Made by a program: the position numbers and the translations under genes | Part shown: in pieces, positions 19,177-27,923 of the stretch | Layout: every line of letters begins with the position of its first letter | Numbering within the stretch: position 1 is the first letter of the stretch | Notes under the pieces: generated by a model | Seen by the model: only the letters and a program-made list of their open reading frames with translations | The model's database searches: none | Told to the model about the DNA's origin: nothing | Assembly: GCA_963784995.1 (NCBI GenBank) | Contig: CAWATZ010000007.1 | Coordinates: 558,001 to 622,000 of the forward strand | Direction of reading: 5' to 3' | From: CAWATZ01 sp963784995 | Lineage (GTDB): Bacteria > Planctomycetota > Planctomycetia > Gemmatales > Gemmataceae | Length of the DNA: 64,000 nucleotides

Positions 19177-19282
19177 CTCGGCTCGGGCGAGGTCGCTGTT
19201 CATCGATTCCGTGATTCCTGGTCGCCAGGTCGTAGAATGGCCAGTGACGAAAACCCAGGACTCCAACCCAGAGAAGCGAAGC

Positions 19283-20218
19283 ATGACCACACACCACGAA
19301 CCGCAAGAGCCACGCTACCGATTCAGCCGTTTTTCCCTGATCCGCGGGACCATCCTCGCTCTGCTGGGACTGGTCTTCTTGGTTGCTTCCGCCCGTGCCG
19401 ATGACACAGAGCCTGCCAAGATCCTCAAGGCGAAAGGTGCCGACGTCAAGGAAACCAAGGGCATCGTAACCGGACTCAGCGTTCAGGACGGTTCACGGCT
19501 CACTGACGAGGATTTCCGGGCGATCACCCGCCTGAGCCATCTGAAGACGGTTTCCTTGAGCAACGGTCTGAACGACGAGCGGCTTTCCCACCTGGCCACT
19601 CTGGCGGAACTCGAGTACTTGCAGACCAACCTCGCCCAGGTCACCGACGATGGCATCAAACCGCTCGCCCAGCTCAAGAGCCTGAAGAACTTGAAGTTTT
19701 TCCATCCGGGGAAGTCGTTCACCGGTGCTGGTCTGGCTCGCCTGGCGGTGTTGCCCAAACTGGAAAGCCTTACGGTCGCTGGCTCTCTGGCGTTCAACGA
19801 TGAAGGAATGGCCGCGGTCGCGAAGCTGACCGGACTCAAGGAATTTCGTACCTGGCACGCCGGTGGAACGGACGAGGGTGTCAAGAAGCTCAAGGAGCTG
19901 AAAAACCTCAAGAGCCTGTACCTCGGTCAGCGACTCACTTACAAACCACCTGCCTGTCCGACCGATGCGACCATTGCCGTGGTGGCAGGGATGAAGTCGC
20001 TGGAGTCCTTACAGCTTGAAGAGGCGCGACTGACGTTGGCCGCGCTTCAGAAACTGAAACAGCTACCTGCACTGAAGAAGCTGACGCTAGGAGGCATCGA
20101 CATTCCCAGAGAAGAGGTTGAGCGGCTGCGGCGCGAGTTGCCTCAAGTGAAGATCGAGTGGACCCAACCGAATGACACGTATCAGAAGCGGATTCGAGCC
20201 CTGTTCGGTGGTGGCTGA
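19283..20218 (+). CDS. Secreted leucine-rich-repeat protein
   Basis: A 311-residue protein starting at ATG 19283 (MTTHHEPQEPRYRFSRFSLI), chosen because the frame upstream is not protein-like. A hydrophobic segment at residues 21-40 (ILALLGLVFLVASARA) is a signal peptide or anchor. About seven leucine-rich repeats follow (pattern LxxLxxLxxLxxLxxL with TDDGIKPLAQLKSLKNL). The C-terminus is charged. It probably acts outside the cytoplasm as a binding surface. Palindromic sites with the core GGACAATTTGTC lie on both sides of the gene. Confidence 0.75.
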   Translation: MTTHHEPQEPRYRFSRFSLIRGTILALLGLVFLVASARADDTEPAKILKAKGADVKETKGIVTGLSVQDGSRLTDEDFRAITRLSHLKTVSLSNGLNDERLSHLATLAELEYLQTNLAQVTDDGIKPLAQLKSLKNLKFFHPGKSFTGAGLARLAVLPKLESLTVAGSLAFNDEGMAAVAKLTGLKEFRTWHAGGTDEGVKKLKELKNLKSLYLGQRLTYKPPACPTDATIAVVAGMKSLESLQLEEARLTLAALQKLKQLPALKKLTLGGIDIPREEVERLRRELPQVKIEWTQPNDTYQKRIRALFGGG

Positions 20219-20238
20219 GTGGTAGGGCGTGGTCATCG

Positions 20239-20250
20239 GGACAATTTGTC
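20239..20250. promoter_or_regulatory. Second copy of the palindromic core
   Basis: GGACAATTTGTC matches the centre of the palindrome at 19029-19051. It lies 59 bases upstream of the NHL-repeat gene start. Possible shared operator; inference from two occurrences. Confidence 0.35.
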
Positions 20251-20308
20251 TGGGAACGGTTGCCGGGCGTGAAACCACTTCGATGCCTGCGAAGTTGAAA
20301 GGACAGAG

Positions 20309-21310
20309 ATGGACGAAATCCGCGTTGGCCAGGGGCAGTTTCGTTACCGTGTCGAGGAGAGCTGGGCCAAGTTTCCCGGCGACGGACCCTGCGGCGAAGC
20401 GGTTGCCGTCGCCTGTGACACGCACGACCGGGTGTACGTCTTCCTCCGTGGCCCCTCTCCCGTGCGCATCTTCGAGCCGGACGGTACGTTGGTGACGTGC
20501 TGGGGAGAAGGGTTGTTCGTGCGACCGCACGGCCTTTTCATCGGTCCCGACGACACGGTCTACTGCACCGACGACTTCGACCACACCGTCCGCGCCTTCA
20601 CGCCTGAGGGACGGCTGCTCCTGACGCTGGGAACGAGCGGCCGGCCTTCGGATACGGGAGCCACCAGCATCGATTACCGAACCATTCAGCGCGCCGGCCC
20701 ACCGTTTCACTTTCCGACCAATCTGGCGGTAGGACCGAAGGGTGATCTCTACGTCGCGGACGGCTACGGCAATGCCCGCGTCCATCGTTTCTCACCGGAC
20801 GGTCGGCTTCTCCAGTCCTGGGGCGAACCGGGGAGCGGTCCGGGCCAGTTTCACGTCCCTCATGGCCTGGCCGTGGGCCAAGACGGCACGGTCTACGTAG
20901 CCGACCGCGAGAACAGCCGCCTCCAGCTCTTCACGGCAGAGGGGATTTATCAGGGAGAGTGGACCGACGTGGCCCGGCCGTGTCAGCTGTTCATCGACCA
21001 GCGGGCCGGCTGGATCTGCGTGGCCGAGTTGGGGTTCCACGCGGGTCGCTGGCCAGGCACCGGCCCTGCGGAACCCGGGAGCTCCGGCGGCCGGGTCAGC
21101 GTCTTCGACCACAGCGGCGTCCTCCAGGCACGCTGGGGCGGAGGCGTCAATCCAGGTGCTCCGGGCGACTTCTTCGCACCTCACGGCATCTGGGTCGATT
21201 CGCGTGGCGACGTTTACGTGGCCGAAGTGGCGCTGTCAGGAGGCGGACGCACTGGCTTGGTGTCGGCCTCCTGTCACACGTTGCAGAAGTTCGTACGACT
21301 GGGTGAATGA
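20309..21310 (+). CDS. NHL-repeat beta-propeller protein
   Basis: A 333-residue protein from ATG 20309. It contains about six NHL-type blades, each with a variant of FxxPxGLAVxxDGxVYVADxxNxRVxxF; clear copies are PTNLAVGPKGDLYVADGYGN, PHGLAVGQDGTVYVADRENS and PHGIWVDSRGDVYVAE. The fold resembles the propeller of peptidyl-alpha-hydroxyglycine lyase and related proteins, but no metal site is assigned. No signal peptide is seen, so a cytoplasmic location is likely. Its function could be binding or lyase activity. Confidence 0.8.
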   Translation: MDEIRVGQGQFRYRVEESWAKFPGDGPCGEAVAVACDTHDRVYVFLRGPSPVRIFEPDGTLVTCWGEGLFVRPHGLFIGPDDTVYCTDDFDHTVRAFTPEGRLLLTLGTSGRPSDTGATSIDYRTIQRAGPPFHFPTNLAVGPKGDLYVADGYGNARVHRFSPDGRLLQSWGEPGSGPGQFHVPHGLAVGQDGTVYVADRENSRLQLFTAEGIYQGEWTDVARPCQLFIDQRAGWICVAELGFHAGRWPGTGPAEPGSSGGRVSVFDHSGVLQARWGGGVNPGAPGDFFAPHGIWVDSRGDVYVAEVALSGGGRTGLVSASCHTLQKFVRLGE

Positions 21311-21423
21311 GTCCTGTCATGAAAGTCCAACACGAGCGTTTGCGCGACCTGACTGCTGCCATCGTGAGCGTTCACGGCATTGGCATTCTGGCCGATCAGG
21401 CAGATCAAGCCTAAAATGAGGGC

Positions 21424-21570
21424 ATGGCAGAAGCAGCAACGAACCCCTGTGCCGGATGCCGACGGTTGCAAGAGCAACTGGATCAGCAGTTCGCTGAATT
21501 GGAGCGGCTGCGCGCCGTCGTGGCTCGTCTGGACGAACAACTCGCCGCTGCACGCAAGGATTCCTCGACG
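21424..21570 (+). pseudogene. N-terminal remnant of an IS66-type transposase
   Basis: The first 49 codons (CAGCRRLQEQLDQQF, then ELERLRAVVARLDEQLAAARKDSST) match the coiled-coil N-terminus of IS66-family transposases, which normally continues with a Ser/Lys/Pro stretch (SSKPPSSD). Here the match stops after KDSST and sequence belonging to the convergent gene follows. No zinc finger, DDE domain or terminal repeats remain, so this is a dead fragment. Confidence 0.65.
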
Positions 21571-21577
21571 CATCCGG

Positions 21578-22708
21578 TCACGGCTTTTTCTCGATTGGCT
21601 TTTTCTCAATTGGCTTCACCTCGGTTGCTCCAGCCAGCCCCCGAAAAACGATCGCCTTGAAGAAGGCGACACCTTCCTCGACGGTGGCGGTGAGGGTTGC
21701 TTCGACCAGGTTGTCCTTGGTGCTGAGCTTGACCTTGGCGGGCAATCCCAGGATTTCCTTCGGCAGGGTGCCCGGCGGTGCCTTCTCCACCTGTGTTTTG
21801 AGGAATTGCTGCAGCGTCACGGCCCCGTCCCTGGTCTCCGAGGCTGCCCTGTCATCCTTGCACACCCCGACCGCACGAACGACCACGTTCTCGCCAAGCT
21901 CAATCGTCAGGCGACCTCCACGGACGGCGTCGAGGCCCTTGTTCCAGTCCACGCCGGGAACCATCGGCATCGTCTCGCCTTGCAGCATACTTTTGGGATC
22001 GAAGGCCATCAGGATTGTCGCCCTGGTATCGGCCGACCGCAGCGCCGCGTGCAGCCCGGGGCTCAGCTCCGGCTTCTTGGTTCGCTCCAGCACGGGCTTG
22101 AGTTCCTTGACCCGTCCGGACAGGAGCGTCTTGTTGTTCTGCAGACAGAACGCGGAACGATATTCCTGGTCGGGGACGTACATCGTGAACGTGCCCACTT
22201 TCTCTTCCTTGAAGGTATGGTCCTTCTCACCGGGGAAGCGCGCTTGCGACGCGGCCTTGAGGAGCGACTCCACCTTGACAGGTTTCATGAGGCGGAACAG
22301 GGCGGTTGGCTGTCCTTTCACCGGACCCCCCACCGTCATCTGTTCGACGTTGCCAACCTCCAGACCGAATTCACTGCGGAAGCCGCTCTCGAAGTTCTTG
22401 TCAATCTCCGGAACCTCCTTGCGCAGCTTCTTGAAGCCGGCGTTGGCCAGCAGCTGATCCATGCGAACGGTGAAGACCAGATTGGTGTCAGCGGGCAGGT
22501 AGTTGTAGGTGTCGTCCAGCCGCACGGTGCGGGCACCGAGGACCTCGCCTCTGATAAACTCTCCTGCCGGGGTGGTCAGGATCAGTGCCAGCAGAGCCAA
22601 CGTCAGGACAGTCGAGTCGCTTGCATGCCCAGAACATACGCGATCTCCCTGGTGTCCAGTGCAGGCCGCGGCGGTGACTCCCTGGCCGCAGGGTGCATCC
22701 TGGGGCAA
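21578..22708 (-). CDS. Secreted or anchored hypothetical protein with uncertain start
   Basis: The confident part begins near 22600 with the hydrophobic segment LTLALLALILTTPAGEF and continues LDDTYNYLPADTNLVFTVRM through a ~330-residue domain to the tandem tail IEKKPIEKKP. The codons upstream, back to a TTG at 22708, look non-coding. A better start may be ATG 22637, preceded by AGGGAG and reading MFWACKRLD, but it lies in another frame and would need a one-base shift to join the main frame. The domain is a family of secreted planctomycete proteins of unknown function. It is cut close by the IS66 remnant at its 3' end. Confidence 0.6.
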   Translation of the reverse strand: MPQDAPCGQGVTAAACTGHQGDRVCSGHASDSTVLTLALLALILTTPAGEFIRGEVLGARTVRLDDTYNYLPADTNLVFTVRMDQLLANAGFKKLRKEVPEIDKNFESGFRSEFGLEVGNVEQMTVGGPVKGQPTALFRLMKPVKVESLLKAASQARFPGEKDHTFKEEKVGTFTMYVPDQEYRSAFCLQNNKTLLSGRVKELKPVLERTKKPELSPGLHAALRSADTRATILMAFDPKSMLQGETMPMVPGVDWNKGLDAVRGGRLTIELGENVVVRAVGVCKDDRAASETRDGAVTLQQFLKTQVEKAPPGTLPKEILGLPAKVKLSTKDNLVEATLTATVEEGVAFFKAIVFRGLAGATEVKPIEKKPIEKKP

Positions 22709-22897
22709 CGATCTTGGTCGTGTGGAAAGGCTTCACGTCCTTGAAGGTTTGGCTATTGTCACGGACAAACAGGGAGATGGCAAGAGGCTGCCAGCGGTCA
22801 ACCAGAAAGAGAAAAAAATGGAACTGCGGGACGAACCGTGGTAGAGTGCATGGTGGTGTAGGAGGCTGACAGGGCGAGCCTCTGGGAGGGGGTGGCA

Positions 22898-23581
22898 ATG
22901 AGCGGAACATTCGTACCAGGCGATCCCTATCCGTGGCCCTATAACGGAGACCTCCGGCCGGAGAATACGGCCCTGCTGGTCATCGACATGCAAACCGATT
23001 TCTGTGGGATGGGCGGCTACGTGGACAAAATGGGTTACGACCTGTCCCTGACCCGTGCGCCGATCGAGCCGATCCGGCACGTACTGGCGGCGATGCGGCG
23101 CGGCGGCTACCACGTCCTCCACACTCGAGAGGGGCATCGCGCCGACCTGAGCGATCTGCCCGAGAACAAGCGCTGGCGCTCCCGACGCATCGGGGCCGGA
23201 ATCGGCGATCCCGGTCCGTGCGGGCGAATCCTGGTCCGCGGCGAAGGGGGCTGGGAGATCATTCCGGAACTATCTCCGGAGCCCGGGGAGCCGATCATTG
23301 ACAAGCCGGGGAAAGGCGGCTTTTATGCCACCGACCTCGAACTGGTCCTGCGGTCACGAGGCATCGTCAACCTGGTCTTGACCGGCATCACCACGGACGT
23401 CTGCGTGCATACCACGATGCGCGAGGCCAATGACCGCGGCTTCGAGTGCTTGCTGCTGGAGGACTGCTGCGGGGCGACCGACCACGGCAACCACCTGGCG
23501 GCCATCAAGATGATCAAAATGCAGGGCGGCGTGTTCGGGACCGTGTCCAGTTCGGACGCCTTGATCCGATCCCTGCCGTGA
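22898..23581 (+). CDS. Isochorismatase-family amidohydrolase (biuret/ureidoacrylate hydrolase type)
   Basis: A 227-residue cysteine hydrolase. ATG 22898 follows GGGAGGGGG directly. The triad of the family is visible: Asp in VIDMQTDFCG, Lys in DKPGKGGFYATD, and the nucleophile Cys in TGITTDVCVHTT. The stretch GMGGYVDKMGYDLSLTRAPI is typical of the biuret amidohydrolase and RutB-like branch rather than true isochorismatases. It would hydrolyse a C-N bond of a small ureido compound in the cytoplasm. It converges with the DUF1501 gene. Confidence 0.8.
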   Translation: MSGTFVPGDPYPWPYNGDLRPENTALLVIDMQTDFCGMGGYVDKMGYDLSLTRAPIEPIRHVLAAMRRGGYHVLHTREGHRADLSDLPENKRWRSRRIGAGIGDPGPCGRILVRGEGGWEIIPELSPEPGEPIIDKPGKGGFYATDLELVLRSRGIVNLVLTGITTDVCVHTTMREANDRGFECLLLEDCCGATDHGNHLAAIKMIKMQGGVFGTVSSSDALIRSLP

Positions 23582-23598
23582 TGCAAGTTGGCCCACGT

Positions 23599-23629
23599 GG
23601 TGGGCCTCGCTGCGCTCGGCCCACCCTAC
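23599..23629. repeat. Single arm of palindromic repeat family A
   Basis: A 31-base sequence matching the right arm at 2968-2998 with one difference (CTCGCTGCGCTCGG). It lies in the 65-base gap between two convergent genes. Confidence 0.8.
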
Positions 23630-23646
23630 GTACGCCCTCCATTTCC

Positions 23647-24930
23647 TCAACTGAACAGCTCGTCCAGCGGCTTCGCCTCGCCGTCCACCAGGCCGATGGG
23701 CCGCCCTTTCACCCAGTTCTTCTTGGTGTAGTTGATCCCCAGCGTCTTGTAGATGGTCGCGACGAAGTCGTGAACCGTGACCGGCCGATCCTGCACGGTC
23801 ATGCCCTTGGCGTCGGTCTTGCCAATGACCTGGCCGCCCCGGACTCCCGCCCCGGCAAACGCCGTGGTCCAGGCCTTGGCGTAGTGGTCGTTGCCGTCGT
23901 AAGTCCGGCCGAACTCGCCCATCCATACCACCAGCGTCTCGTCTAGCAGGCCGCGCTGGTCCAGGTCCGCCAGCAGTGCGGCCATCGGTCGATCCAGAAC
24001 CTCGGTCAGCTTCTGCTGGCCCTTGACCGCGCCGCCGTGCGTGTCCCAGTAGGCGGGGTGCATCACTTCCACGAAGCGGACGCCATGCTCGATCAACCGG
24101 CGGGCCCCCAGGCACTGCCGGCCGAAGGGCGTGTCGCCGTACAGGTCGCGGATGAATTGCGGCTCCTGCTCGATCTGGAACGCCTTCTTCGCCTTCTCCA
24201 GGTCCATCAACTCGACCGCCTTGCGGTAGCCGGCGATCTTGGCGCGGATGGCGTCGGCCTGGTATTCGTCGAGGAAACCCTGATCGACCTGTTCCAGCAA
24301 ACCGGCCCGCTTGCGCAGCGGTTCCATGCCACCGACCGGCTTCAGGTTGGCGATGCCCTGGGCGACGTCCTTCAAGATCACCGGCCGATGCTCGGGGTTG
24401 AGGAAGCCCGCACTGGCTCCTCGGAGGCCGCCGGAGCCTGGCTTGAGCAGGACGAAATTGGGCATTCCACCCGCTTCGCGGATCAGCTGCGAGGAGACGA
24501 CCGAGCCGAAGTGCGGATGCGTGAGCCCGGCCAGCTGGCGGAAGCCGGTCCGCATCAGGTAGTGAGCCTGCTCGTGCTCGGCGATCACGGTGGACATGCC
24601 GCGCACCAGGGCCAGGTGCCGCATTTGCCTGGCCACCTCGGGAAGGAACTCGCTGACCTGGATGCCCGGCACCGCGGTGTCGATCGGCTTGTAGGGACAG
24701 CCCTTCGCGCCCCCCTTGAGATCGAAGGTGAAGGTGTGGGCCGGCCCACCGCTCATGAACAGGACAATGCACGCCTTGGCACTGCGCCGGGTCGTCTTTT
24801 CCTGGGCCAGCGCCTGGCCGACCACCACGTCCATCCAGCCGGACACACTCGTGCCCAGCGCTCCAAACGCGGCCAGCCGCATCAGGTCGCGGCGGGTGCA
24901 GGGACCGACCAGTTTACTCAGAGGTGCCAT
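23647..24930 (-). CDS. DUF1501 family exported protein
   Basis: A 427-residue DUF1501 protein. The leader has a basic start and a hydrophobic stretch (CTRRDLMRLAAFGALGTSVS), again twin-arginine-like. Conserved blocks include CIVLFMSGGPAHTFTFDLKG, EHEQAHYLMRTGF, VRFVEVMHPAYWDTHGG and MGEFGRTYDGNDHYAKAW. It lies 45 bases downstream of a DUF1549/DUF1553 gene on the same strand, the usual partner arrangement in planctomycetes, so the two are probably exported and act together. Confidence 0.9.
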   Translation of the reverse strand: MAPLSKLVGPCTRRDLMRLAAFGALGTSVSGWMDVVVGQALAQEKTTRRSAKACIVLFMSGGPAHTFTFDLKGGAKGCPYKPIDTAVPGIQVSEFLPEVARQMRHLALVRGMSTVIAEHEQAHYLMRTGFRQLAGLTHPHFGSVVSSQLIREAGGMPNFVLLKPGSGGLRGASAGFLNPEHRPVILKDVAQGIANLKPVGGMEPLRKRAGLLEQVDQGFLDEYQADAIRAKIAGYRKAVELMDLEKAKKAFQIEQEPQFIRDLYGDTPFGRQCLGARRLIEHGVRFVEVMHPAYWDTHGGAVKGQQKLTEVLDRPMAALLADLDQRGLLDETLVVWMGEFGRTYDGNDHYAKAWTTAFAGAGVRGGQVIGKTDAKGMTVQDRPVTVHDFVATIYKTLGINYTKKNWVKGRPIGLVDGEAKPLDELFS

Positions 24931-24975
24931 GATCCAGGGCTCCTTTCCGGAGAAGGTGGGATTTTGCGGGAATGT

Positions 24976-26598
24976 TCAGTGGTTGAGGATGAACTCGGCG
25001 CTGTTGAGCAGCACCCAGTAGATGTCGCTGTAACCCTTGTTGAGGTTTGGTTCCGTGTCGAGGTAGGCCAGCATGCGTTTCAGTTCCTCCGGCCTGGGAG
25101 AACGGGATAGTGCGGCCAGGTACAGCGCCGTGACGGCCTCCTCCTTGGGTTTCTTGGTAGTCAGCTTGCCCAGCAGAGCGGGCGGCGAGTTCGCCGGCCC
25201 GGCGTTCATCTGCAAGAGGAACTGCGGGATGCCGTGGGTGAACTCGGTCGCATCGGCGTCCGCCTCCTTGGTGACGAACGGGGTCGTCATCTGATCGCGG
25301 TTTTTGCCGGTGGCCGGCGGCCGGCCGACCGCGATGGCGAGCGAATCAATCGTCTGGTCCGGACTCAGCAGTTTGATCGCCTGGTGGCTGAACAGGGTCC
25401 GGTCCGATGCGTTTTTCGGCAGCGGCCGGCTGGTGCGCTGATACGCCTGGCTGTTGCAGATGCAGCGGATCAGGTGCTTGTGATTGAACCCGTGAGTCTT
25501 GAACTCCTTCTCCAGCAGGTCGAGCAACTGCGGATGCGACGCTGCCTGATCGGGCCGCATGTCGTCCACCGGATGGACCAGACCGCGGGCGAAGAAGTGC
25601 GACCACAGCCGATTGACCGCGGCCCGGGCGAAATAGGGATTTTCGGGAGCGGTCAGCCAGGCGGCCAGCCTGGGGCGGTAGGGCCCTTCCGCACTCAGCT
25701 CGGGCTGCGTGCCCAGGAAAAAGCGGGCCCTGGCCACCCGGGCCGCTTTCGTCAGGTCCGCCTGGCCCGGGATTGAGATCTGGGCCCCGATCAGCGGCGG
25801 CAGGAAACCTTCTCGCTTCGCGCGGTTGAGGTAACTGGTCTCCTTCTTGGCGTCCGGGTTGGGCTTCTCGAAGAAGGATGGGTCCGGCGAGCTGCCGTCC
25901 GGCTTCATGGCCAGGTCGCGCACCTGGCTGAAGAAGGCGGCCAGGCCCCAGAAGTCGTCCTGCTTCCACTCCGGAACGTAGGGATGATCGTGGCACTGGG
26001 CGCAGCGCAGCTGCATCCCCATGAAGAGCCGGCCGGTCGTGCTCACCAGGTCGGGCGGCCTGGGATAGTTGCTCATGCGGTTGGCCAGGACCAGCATGGT
26101 CGCCGGGTTCTTCTTTGACTCTCCCTCGGCGGTGAGCATGGCGGTTACCGTCTCATTCCAGCCCTTGCCCTTGTTGAACTCCTCGGCCAACCAGGTGATG
26201 AACTCCCAGGAATACGCCTGGCGGACCTGGGAATTCTCCGGAGTCCGATCGACAATGAGGTCACGCCAGACGGTGGCGAAATGCAGCCCGTACTCCTGCC
26301 GACCTAGCAGCTCATCGATCAACCGGGTACGCTTGTCCGGCTGCTTGCTGTCGAGAAAGGCCGTGGTTTGCTCGTAAGTGGGAATTCGGCCCGTGATGTC
26401 GAGGTAGACGCGGCGCAGGAACTCGCTGTCGTCGGCCAGGGACGAAACCGGGATCTTCTCACGATCCAGCTGTTCCTGGATCGCCTGATTGATCCGTTGG
26501 GTCAGCGGCGGCACTTCCGCCGTGGCTGGGGTTACGAGCGGGCCAAGGAGAGCAAGCAATCCGGCCAGGCCGGGATACGTTCGGAAGGAGGCAAGCAT
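24976..26598 (-). CDS. DUF1549/DUF1553 protein
   Basis: A 540-residue protein. The start at 26598 (MLASFRTYPGLAGLLALLGP) gives a signal peptide; the longer frame upstream lacks coding character. DUF1549 occupies roughly residues 40-240 (LRRVYLDITGRIPTYEQTT, YGLHFATVWRDLIVD, CAQCHDHPY with a CxxCH-like motif). DUF1553 follows (FARAAVNRLWSHFFARGLVH, then HLIRCICNSQAYQ). The CAQCH motif could bind haem, though haem attachment is not shown. It probably forms a secreted complex with the DUF1501 product encoded next. Confidence 0.9.
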   Translation of the reverse strand: MLASFRTYPGLAGLLALLGPLVTPATAEVPPLTQRINQAIQEQLDREKIPVSSLADDSEFLRRVYLDITGRIPTYEQTTAFLDSKQPDKRTRLIDELLGRQEYGLHFATVWRDLIVDRTPENSQVRQAYSWEFITWLAEEFNKGKGWNETVTAMLTAEGESKKNPATMLVLANRMSNYPRPPDLVSTTGRLFMGMQLRCAQCHDHPYVPEWKQDDFWGLAAFFSQVRDLAMKPDGSSPDPSFFEKPNPDAKKETSYLNRAKREGFLPPLIGAQISIPGQADLTKAARVARARFFLGTQPELSAEGPYRPRLAAWLTAPENPYFARAAVNRLWSHFFARGLVHPVDDMRPDQAASHPQLLDLLEKEFKTHGFNHKHLIRCICNSQAYQRTSRPLPKNASDRTLFSHQAIKLLSPDQTIDSLAIAVGRPPATGKNRDQMTTPFVTKEADADATEFTHGIPQFLLQMNAGPANSPPALLGKLTTKKPKEEAVTALYLAALSRSPRPEELKRMLAYLDTEPNLNKGYSDIYWVLLNSAEFILNH

Positions 26599-26802
26599 CA
26601 GTCCGAGTCCTCGCCGGAGAGGAAGCAGGGGGTGGGATCGAGCATCTTCTATTAAACCATTTGCCGCGCCGTCCGGTAGCGGCATTTGGGAATGGCAACA
26701 GAATTGTCAATGTGTCATTGTCAAGGGTGCTGGGGCCAACGTTTTGCTCGGGAGGTCCGGACTCGTTTCCCAGGCGCAGCGTGCTTCCCGGCAGAATTCT
26801 CC

Positions 26803-26831
26803 TTGCACGATGCCGGCGAAGCGTTCACAAT
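26803..26831 (+). promoter_or_regulatory. Predicted promoter before the Lys/Arg-Asp/Glu repeat protein
   Basis: TTGCAC (26803-26808), a 17-base spacer and CACAAT (26826-26831). The implied start is about 42 bases before ATG 26880. Confidence 0.35.
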
Positions 26832-26879
26832 CAAACGCATTCAATCGTGTCAGGAACAGGATCCAGGGGAAGTGGCGCA

Positions 26880-27764
26880 ATGAAGAATCTGACTTGGATA
26901 GGCATTTTCCTGCTGATCGTTGGCATCTGCCTGATCGTGGCCGGCATGCAGGAACGCGGGCTGGCCAAAATGTCCAGCGCGGTTCCGGAGGAGATCAAGC
27001 TCAAGGACCTCATTGCCCGCGGACCGAACGGCAATCCGAACATCATTTTGACGGATTACGTCGCTCCCGGCGACTACGTCGCCTTGACGAAAAACGGCAG
27101 CTGGGAGTCCGTCTGCGTGCCGGTTGTCCCTCCGGAGATGATGCCCCAGGGCATTGGTGGTCCCTTCCGGCCTCCCCAGGTTCAGGCGCTCATCCGCTCC
27201 ACCAGCGCCAAAACGCAGCAAGAGGTCGAACGGATCTGCTCGCAACCGAAAGTGCGCGCCCTGGTGACCAACCGGATCGCCTCCATCAGCGCCCAGGAAC
27301 GCACCAAACTCAGTGAAAGCTATCCGGGGACCGATTTTTCCCAGTGCTTGATTATCCACGAAGGCCGAGAACCCGCCGGCGCGACCAAACTGATGGTGCT
27401 GCTCGGCAGCGGCAGCGTCCTTGCCCTGGCCGGCCTCGGTTGCCTCGGCGTTGCAGTCTTCCAGTGGAGCCAGCAAGGACGGGGCACCACTACCCGACGC
27501 AAGAAGCGCCATCGCCGGGATGAGGAAGAAGACAAAGAGGACGAGGCGCCACGCAAGCGCAAACGCCCGGTCCGAGCCGCCGACGAGGACGAGGATGAGG
27601 ACGAGGCCCCGCGCAAGCGCAAACGTCCAACGCGGGTGGTCGATGAGGACGAAGACGAGGCCCCGCCCCGCCGGAAACGCTCGGCCCGATCGGTCGAGGA
27701 GGATGAGGACGAACCCGCTCCACGCAAGCGCCGTCGGCCCACACGCGATGACGATGACGATTGA
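26880..27764 (+). CDS. Two-pass membrane protein with charged repeat tail
   Basis: A 294-residue protein starting at ATG 26880, preceded by AGGGGAAG. One membrane helix lies at residues 4-22 (TWIGIFLLIVGICLIVAGM) and a second near 175-198 (LMVLLGSGSVLALAGLGCLG). The region between them is a soluble domain of about 150 residues. The last 80 residues are low-complexity: four imperfect copies of an acidic then basic unit (DEDEDEAPRKRKRPTR). With both helices across the membrane, the tail would face the same side as the N-terminus, probably the cytoplasm. The tail could bind nucleic acid or acidic partners; function unknown. Confidence 0.65.
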   Translation: MKNLTWIGIFLLIVGICLIVAGMQERGLAKMSSAVPEEIKLKDLIARGPNGNPNIILTDYVAPGDYVALTKNGSWESVCVPVVPPEMMPQGIGGPFRPPQVQALIRSTSAKTQQEVERICSQPKVRALVTNRIASISAQERTKLSESYPGTDFSQCLIIHEGREPAGATKLMVLLGSGSVLALAGLGCLGVAVFQWSQQGRGTTTRRKKRHRRDEEEDKEDEAPRKRKRPVRAADEDEDEDEAPRKRKRPTRVVDEDEDEAPPRRKRSARSVEEDEDEPAPRKRRRPTRDDDDD

Positions 27765-27805
27765 CGTCCGGAGTGGGCGCACAGCACGCTCCAGAGGTCG
27801 CCCAG

Positions 27806-27862
27806 GACCCTGGTGGGCGGTTGTCCTGAGCAACCGCCCACCAGGGTCGTTCTCTTTTCTCT
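27806..27862 (+). terminator. Strong intrinsic terminator
   Basis: A perfect 18-base stem (27806-27823 with 27831-27848) and a 7-base loop are followed by GTTCTCTTTTCTCTCC. It lies about 40 bases after the preceding gene and just before the promoter of the GntR-ABC operon, insulating the two units. Confidence 0.7.
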
Positions 27863-27894
27863 CCGAATTTAGCAAAACCTGACTGTTTGCCCTC

Positions 27895-27923
27895 TTGACA
27901 CCTCCGCGCAGGCATTGTACTAT
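27895..27923 (+). promoter_or_regulatory. Promoter of the GntR-ABC-permease operon
   Basis: TTGACA (27895-27900, perfect), a 17-base spacer and TACTAT (27918-27923). Transcription would start near 27930. The -10 box lies inside the palindromic site described next, a layout typical of autorepression. Confidence 0.6.

Larger units (their letters stand above)
18094..19282. other. Long gene-poor region
   Basis: Almost 1.2 kb with no convincing coding frame on either strand; the open frames have random-looking composition. It holds a hairpin near 18188, a perfect 23-base palindrome at 19029-19051 and a predicted promoter at 19149-19176, each listed separately. No tRNA or known small RNA is recognised. 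Confidence 0.5.

Noticed and set aside
21578..22708. Possible reading of the whole frame up to 22708 as protein
   Set aside because: Codons before about 22610 are Cys/Gly/His-rich noise without a plausible leader.
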